Shown here: piece by piece, positions 8,501 to 12,150 of the stretch
Numbering within the stretch: position 1 is the first letter of the stretch
How the letters are laid out: every line of letters starts with the position of its first letter
Assembly (NCBI GenBank): GCA_003339415.1
Contig: PDHQ01000668.1
Coordinates: forward strand, 1-12,150
Source of the DNA: Ophiocordyceps camponoti-saundersi (nom. inval.)
Taxonomy: Eukaryota; Ascomycota; Sordariomycetes; Hypocreales; Ophiocordycipitaceae
Direction: 5' to 3'
DNA: 12,150 bases
Program-made: the position numbers and the translations under genes
Notes under the pieces: model-generated
Told to the model about the DNA's origin: nothing
What the model saw: only the letters and a program-made list of their open reading frames with translations
The model's database searches: none

Positions 8501-9451
8501 CTTATCTGCTAGCTTTAGGGACTTATTTTTGCTATTAACTTAGAATAAGATAGTATATAGAACTTTAAAGGTCTTGCAATCTCTAGTTTTTTTAATTAAA
8601 CGGGTATTTATATCCTACCTAGCTAGGTTAACTCTATTACTGCTAATATGCACTACTTTAGACTTACCCTTACCCTTACCTTTAGCCTTCGTCTTAATAG
8701 AGGTCTGTCTCTTACGTGACGAGAGATACCTAAATTACTTAGCCCCTTCTAGACTCACCTGCTAGAAATCTACTAGATTAATAAGCATAATAAATCTCTT
8801 CGCTAGTTTAATCTAATTAATATTACCTAGGCTATCTCTTACCTAGACTTCCGCTAAACCCTTAGCCCTCTTTTTCTTATTAGCTATTATGCTCTTCTTA
8901 GCACTTAATAATCCTAGCTAATTAGGCATTTTAGGCGTTTTATAATATAAGGTTACCTTTAGGTTTAAATTATTCTTAAATATTTCCTCTAAAAGTATCG
9001 GGTTAATTAATCTCTTTTTAATTAGTAGTTTGCTAAGTCCGGCTATTATAACTAATACTATAAGTGCGTTACGAACTATCTTACTAAGTTTAACGTTATC
9101 TCTATCTATTATAGTAAGTAATTAGAGCTTATAAGCTATAATATTAGTATTATTAATACTACCTATATTACCTTATACGGACTTATTAATTCCTAAACTA
9201 ATAATATTAGAATAAACGTTCCTACTACTATCTATAGGTATATCGTAGAGTTTATTAATTAGACCTTAGCAGAGGTTTTATTTTAAGAGGTTTTAATATC
9301 TAAGGTTAACCTAATACGCCGTAATAGCCTAGGTTATTAGTGGAGGTATAGTAATTGCCTATTAAAGGGGCTTCGGGCCTCTACTAACTGCGGTTAAACC
9401 TCTTAAGATATCTTTCTCCTAACCTTAAAGCTGCTACACTTCGGGAGTAAT

Positions 9452-9493
9452 GTAAGACGTGGCGTAGTGCCCGGGTTACCCGCATTTAAAGCA
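9452..9493 (-). other. Gag CCHC zinc knuckle
   Basis: The codons read C-F-K-C-G-x-P-G-H-Y-A-T-S-Y. This is the C-x2-C-x4-H-x4-C knuckle of nucleocapsid proteins, with a TAA at the x (former CAA, Gln) and TAC replacing the last Cys codon (TGC to TAC). Both changes are RIP-type. In an intact element the knuckle binds the packaged RNA. Confidence 0.9.
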
Positions 9494-9589
9494 AATAACC
9501 TAGTCTAGTGGAAGGGAAAGTAAACTATTTATATATACGTTAGTTAAGTCTTTTAGGTTTACCTAGTTAACCTATCTGCTATTATTACT

Positions 9590-9700
9590 ACCACGGCCTC
9601 CGCGATAGCCTCCGCGATACTTACTCTAGCAGTTATTCTAGCGGTAGTTATTTAAAAAGCGATAAGACCTACCTTAACCTCTACGATAAGTCCTATAATT
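9590..9700 (-). other. Arg/Gly-rich (RGG-like) segment of Gag
   Basis: Just N-terminal to the zinc knuckle the Gag frame is rich in Arg, Gly and Tyr, including YRGGYRGGRGS at about 9615-9585 and YRTYRRG near 9685. RGG-type sequences bind RNA, and basic stretches beside CCHC knuckles are common in Gag nucleocapsid regions. The codons GGA, GGC and CGC/CGT used here lack CpA, which explains why the stretch has survived RIP well. Confidence 0.7.
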
Positions 9701-10642
9701 TAAGCTATTAAGACGATCTATCTAGTCTAGACAAACGTTATCTCTAGGATATCCCGTTTAGTTAGGTTAGTCCTAGTAGCTTACTATAGTTATATTAGTA
9801 GTAGCTTAGGGAGTTAATACTTACTAACAGGGCTTATATCCTAGTCTCTCCTTAACTAACGTATTAGGGGAGTAACTAAACTTTTTTTAGAAAAGCTATC
9901 GTATAATTAAGGCCGTTACTACCTACTTACGGGCCTAGCGCTTAACTTATTCCGTAAGATAAATATCCTTAGCTGCCTAGACGATATCCTATACTTCTAT
10001 AAGACTTAAAGCTATTATAGCTCGTTAAGTAGTTATAATATATCGAAGTTCTTAGTTAGCTATGCCCGTAATAAACTTTTAGATAATTATACTAAGGATA
10101 GCTATCTCTAATAGGGGAAGGACTTATATAGCCGATACTCGGTCTTATCCCCTAATAGACCGAAGTATCTAGCGAGTGCGATTATAGTACGTCTAAAGCG
10201 ACTCACTATCCTACTAGCTGAATATTATCGGCACTCGAGGTTACTATAAAATATAATTTAGAGCAAATCTCTCCTTAAGTAATATTTGCAAAACCTTTAG
10301 GTTTACTTTAGTTACTATATTATTTCTAGTATTAATATAGATATTATAGAGTAACGTATTACCGTTAATAAAGTCGGCGGCTACGCTTACTAAGCTAATA
10401 TTAATTACTCGGATTTTATTATTATAGTAAGGTATATTACTATTAAGGCGAATAAAGGCAAGGTCGATTGCCTCTAGCTAGCGATAGGCGCTATATATCC
10501 TATCGAACTTACTAATATCTGCCTAGGTTAGTAGCTTAATCTATTAGCTATTCCTACTATCTTAGTAAGGCTAATTATAAGAAGCTATAAGATTTAGTTA
10601 AAGCCGATATTTGCCGAGGGTATATATAGCTAATGCCTCTAT

Positions 10643-11138
10643 AATAACGTTATTTAGAAAGATTAGTTCTAGGTTATAGAATAGAGCAGGGAAAAGGGAC
10701 GAGGCACGAAAAATAAAGGCTAAGTTAATTTAGTATATATTAAAGGTTCTATATATATATATATATAAAGAAAGAGAAGAAGAATAAGATAATAGAGAGT
10801 AGAAAAAGGGGCAATTCGTGTCTTATCGAAGAAGGAGCTAATATAGTTAGTAAGGCAGGACTTATCTATTATCTCTTTTAATTAAGGCAGGCGACGTAGC
10901 AAGACTGCCTTATTAATCTATATAACTTCCCGATTATTAAGCGAATTACTATTAGGAAGGAACTTAATTACCGAGTAGGCAGGTTAGTTAGAAAAGGGGC
11001 AAAATAAAGTTCTTAGTAATATCTTAGGAGCCTTAAGTTTATTATTATATTAAGTCGAGTATAGTCGCGTTCCTAAGCGTATACGGTAATCGGCAATTAG
11101 TGCTAAGAGATTAATCCCCCCCCCTTATCTTAGTTACT
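10643..11138 (-). other. 5' leader of the retrotransposon, with possible primer-binding site
   Basis: This segment of about 496 bp lies between the 5' LTR and the gag start, and no coding is followed through it. Beside the LTR the minus strand reads AGTAACTAAGATAAGG followed by a G9 run (C9 on the plus strand at 11116-11124). If the LTR ends one base earlier, the next bases would be TAGTAAC, which could be a RIP-mutated TGGTAAC, the TGG start common to tRNA-primed primer-binding sites. This is weak, and the tRNA cannot be named. A pure AT run lies at 10751-10767, and a purine-rich plus-strand tract at about 10767-10815. Confidence 0.45.
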
Positions 11139-11343
11139 AGCTAGATAGGTTAACGGCGGAGGGATTAAATAAACTAATTATAGGCATAAGAAATAAGCTT
11201 AATACGAAGATTAATAAGTGCCCTCGTTAATTAATATATATATATATCCTCTAGGAATAACTGCCCCCTATATAGGTAGTTAAGCAAGTATTAGTTATAT
11301 AACTAGAATAACGTAATCCCTTTTTAACCTTCCCCCTTTAGCT
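11139..11343 (-). repeat. 5' LTR (right copy), 205 bp
   Basis: This is the partner of the left LTR, beginning AGCTAGATAGG and ending CCCCCTTTAGCT on the plus strand. Because the coding frames are on the minus strand, it is the 5' LTR and would have carried the promoter. It differs from the left copy only by transitions and one single-base indel. GCCTA follows directly. Confidence 0.9.
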
Positions 11344-11348
11344 GCCTA
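11344..11348. repeat. Target-site duplication, right copy (GCCTA)
   Basis: These five bases after the right LTR are identical to 2016-2020. Together they mark a single insertion event with both ends intact, and not a recombined or chimeric copy. Confidence 0.75.
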
Positions 11349-12150
11349 TAAGTACGGTACGTACCTGCTTATTAGTAAGATACGCCGCAGTACGCACCTC
11401 TCTATAAACCTACTTCGCCTATCGGTAATAGCCGGTACGTACCTAACTACTTTACTTTTAACGATATTTTATAAAAATATAACTATCGTTAGTTTTTTTT
11501 GCTATATCGCTAGGGCTAAAAGTTAGATATAAAAAACCGGGCGAAGGAAGCTATAAAAGGTAGAGAGAAACTAAATACTTTTACTAATATTCTTATAACT
11601 ATTACGGATATTTATAGACGCCGCGAAATAAGTTATAAAGATTAGAAATATAAATAGTTCGGTAACGGTGAGAGATATGCGAAAATAAAACGGATATTAA
11701 ATAAATATAAAACGTAATAAAAGACTATTAGAGAGTTTAATTAAATAATATATTAAGCTTCCCTTTTTTTTAAAAGCTTTAGGGGATTAGGATATAAGGG
11801 GCGCTTAAGGGTTAAGATAAGATAGCGGCTATTACTAAGTATATAGCGTAGTTTAGTTTCCGTGGAAGATAAAGGAATTAAGTAATATAGCTATCTTAAA
11901 AGTCGTATATCGTAAATTAAGTATTAAAAAGTACTTATAGTAAAATTTCTACTAAATAGGATTATAGCTTTATCTTAAACCTTACACCTTTATATAACGA
12001 ATTACCTATTTAAATACTAGTTTAGAGGACTAAGGCTATCGATAAAGTAGTCGTTACCTTACTTCTCCTCGTTTCCTTCGTCTTTTTATAAAAAATAACT
12101 TCCTAGGAGAATTACTATTAAGCTTATGCCTATTTAGCTAAAGATCGCCT
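11349..12150. other. Right flank: RIP-mutated DNA, no gene assigned
   Basis: This is the other half of the insertion locus. Several plus-strand frames between about 11560 and 11740 give protein-like sequence after allowing for TAA/TAG, so no single frame can be chosen. One frame contains an in-frame TGA near 11669 and is less likely to be a RIP-only remnant. A T run lies at about 11492-11500. The first 100 bases contain several copies of a GTACGTACCT-like motif. The segment may continue the remnant that ends at 2020, but I see no domain. Confidence 0.35.
11357..11444. repeat. Recurring GTACGTACCT-like motif
   Basis: GTACGTACCT occurs at 11357-11366 and 11435-11444, and the one-mismatch form GTACGCACCT at 11390-11399. 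A related GTACGTGCCT lies at 2004-2013, just before the insertion, so before insertion the copies would have lain within about 120 bp of one another. The 8-bp GTACGTAC is a palindrome. The spacings (33 and 45 bp) are multiples of three, which would suit an in-frame protein repeat, but the function is unknown. Confidence 0.5.

Larger units (their letters stand above)
7990..10642 (-). pseudogene. gag: gag-protease remnant
   Basis: A single minus-strand frame (codon first bases with remainder 1 modulo 3) runs from a probable mutated start (ATA 10642-10640, followed by Glu-Ala-Leu-Ala) through capsid-like sequence, an RGG-rich segment, a zinc knuckle, a Lys/Gly-rich linker (KGKGKGKSK near 8690-8665) and an aspartic protease. 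In-frame stops are TAA or TAG only. The segment LLEIAILSIIIxKFITGIAN (about 10120-10055) resembles the conserved FLKGL-type block of retrotransposon Gag. Gag forms the virus-like particle and packages RNA, and protease cuts the polyprotein. No frame change is needed between Gag and PR. Beyond about 7990 this frame becomes less convincing, and RT is in another frame. The start codon assignment is inferred. Confidence 0.82.
2021..11343 (-). mobile_element. Full-length RIP-inactivated Ty3/Gypsy LTR retrotransposon
   Basis: The 9.3-kb element has two nearly identical LTRs, a flanking GCCTA duplication, and minus-strand remnants in the order Gag, protease, reverse transcriptase, RNase H, integrase. 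Integrase downstream of RT and RNase H defines the Ty3/Gypsy (Metaviridae) order, as opposed to Copia. A third ORF of about 593 codons lies between integrase and the 3' LTR. All three frames contain many TAA/TAG codons, so the copy cannot make a functional polyprotein. Integrase has also lost its catalytic triad. The element inserted into an already decayed or later decayed plus-strand coding remnant. I do not assign a named family, because that needs a database comparison. Confidence 0.92.
1..12150. other. RIP-mutated AT-rich heterochromatin (whole window)
   Basis: CpA and TpG are nearly absent across both flanks and the element, while TpA is in great excess. The CA/TG sites that survive are mostly GCA or TGC, with some CAC/GTG. 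Recognisable protein frames contain only TAA and TAG stops, as expected when CAA, CAG and TGG codons change by C-to-T on either strand. Repeat-induced point mutation is known in filamentous ascomycetes and acts on duplicated DNA before meiosis. I infer that the whole window, including the flanks, has been repetitive. Replacements such as His to Tyr, Cys to Tyr, Ser to Leu and Thr to Ile should be expected, so apparent hydrophobicity is unreliable. Dinucleotide counts were judged by eye and not computed. Confidence 0.88.

Noticed and set aside
8665..8692. Telomere-like CTTACC repeats
   Set aside because: The unit is CCCTTA/CTTACC and not CCCTAA, there are only about three copies, and on the minus strand they encode Lys-Gly repeats in the Gag-PR frame.
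8574..8765. Plus-strand ORF of 63 codons
   Set aside because: It is antisense to the Gag-PR linker. The Leu/Pro-rich product is the complement of the Lys/Gly-rich coding repeat.
10751..10767. AT dinucleotide run as a promoter or origin
   Set aside because: Such runs are common in this AT-rich window, and nothing else marks a promoter or origin here.

Overview
The window looks like heterochromatin from a filamentous ascomycete (Pezizomycotina). It is strongly AT-rich and almost lacks CpA and TpG outside GCA/TGC contexts. Every reading frame that makes protein sense is broken by TAA or TAG and not by TGA. This is the signature of repeat-induced point mutation (RIP). I see no intact protein-coding gene and no convincing tRNA, rRNA or CRISPR array.

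The centre (2021-11343) is one complete but dead Ty3/Gypsy-type LTR retrotransposon on the minus strand. Two LTRs of 206 and 205 bp (2021-2226 and 11139-11343) bound it, and a 5-bp target duplication GCCTA flanks it (2016-2020 and 11344-11348). From its 5' end (right) to its 3' end (left) it holds: 5' LTR; a leader of about 500 bp with a G9 run; a Gag-protease frame with an RGG-rich segment, a CCHC zinc knuckle and a D-x-G-S protease (about 10642-7990); a reverse transcriptase, RNase H and integrase frame offset by -1 (about 7690-4359); a third frame of about 593 codons that I do not recognise (4150-2369); then the 3' LTR. The gag-pol parts are those needed for particle assembly, polyprotein cleavage, cDNA synthesis and integration. 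The role of the third frame is unknown.

The left flank (1-2015) carries shattered plus-strand coding remnants: a Gln-rich segment (about 240-860), a Lys/Glu/Arg-rich low-complexity segment (1052-1180), an in-frame repeat of about 36 bp (1224-1380), and a last segment (about 1430-2020) into which the retrotransposon inserted. The right flank (11349-12150) is RIP-mutated DNA in which I cannot choose a reading frame.

The most interesting items are the extra ORF downstream of integrase, the integrase whose three catalytic positions read N, N and K at exact D-59-D-35-E spacing, the LTR pair whose base differences are all transitions, and the -1 frame relation between Gag-PR and RT-RH-IN.
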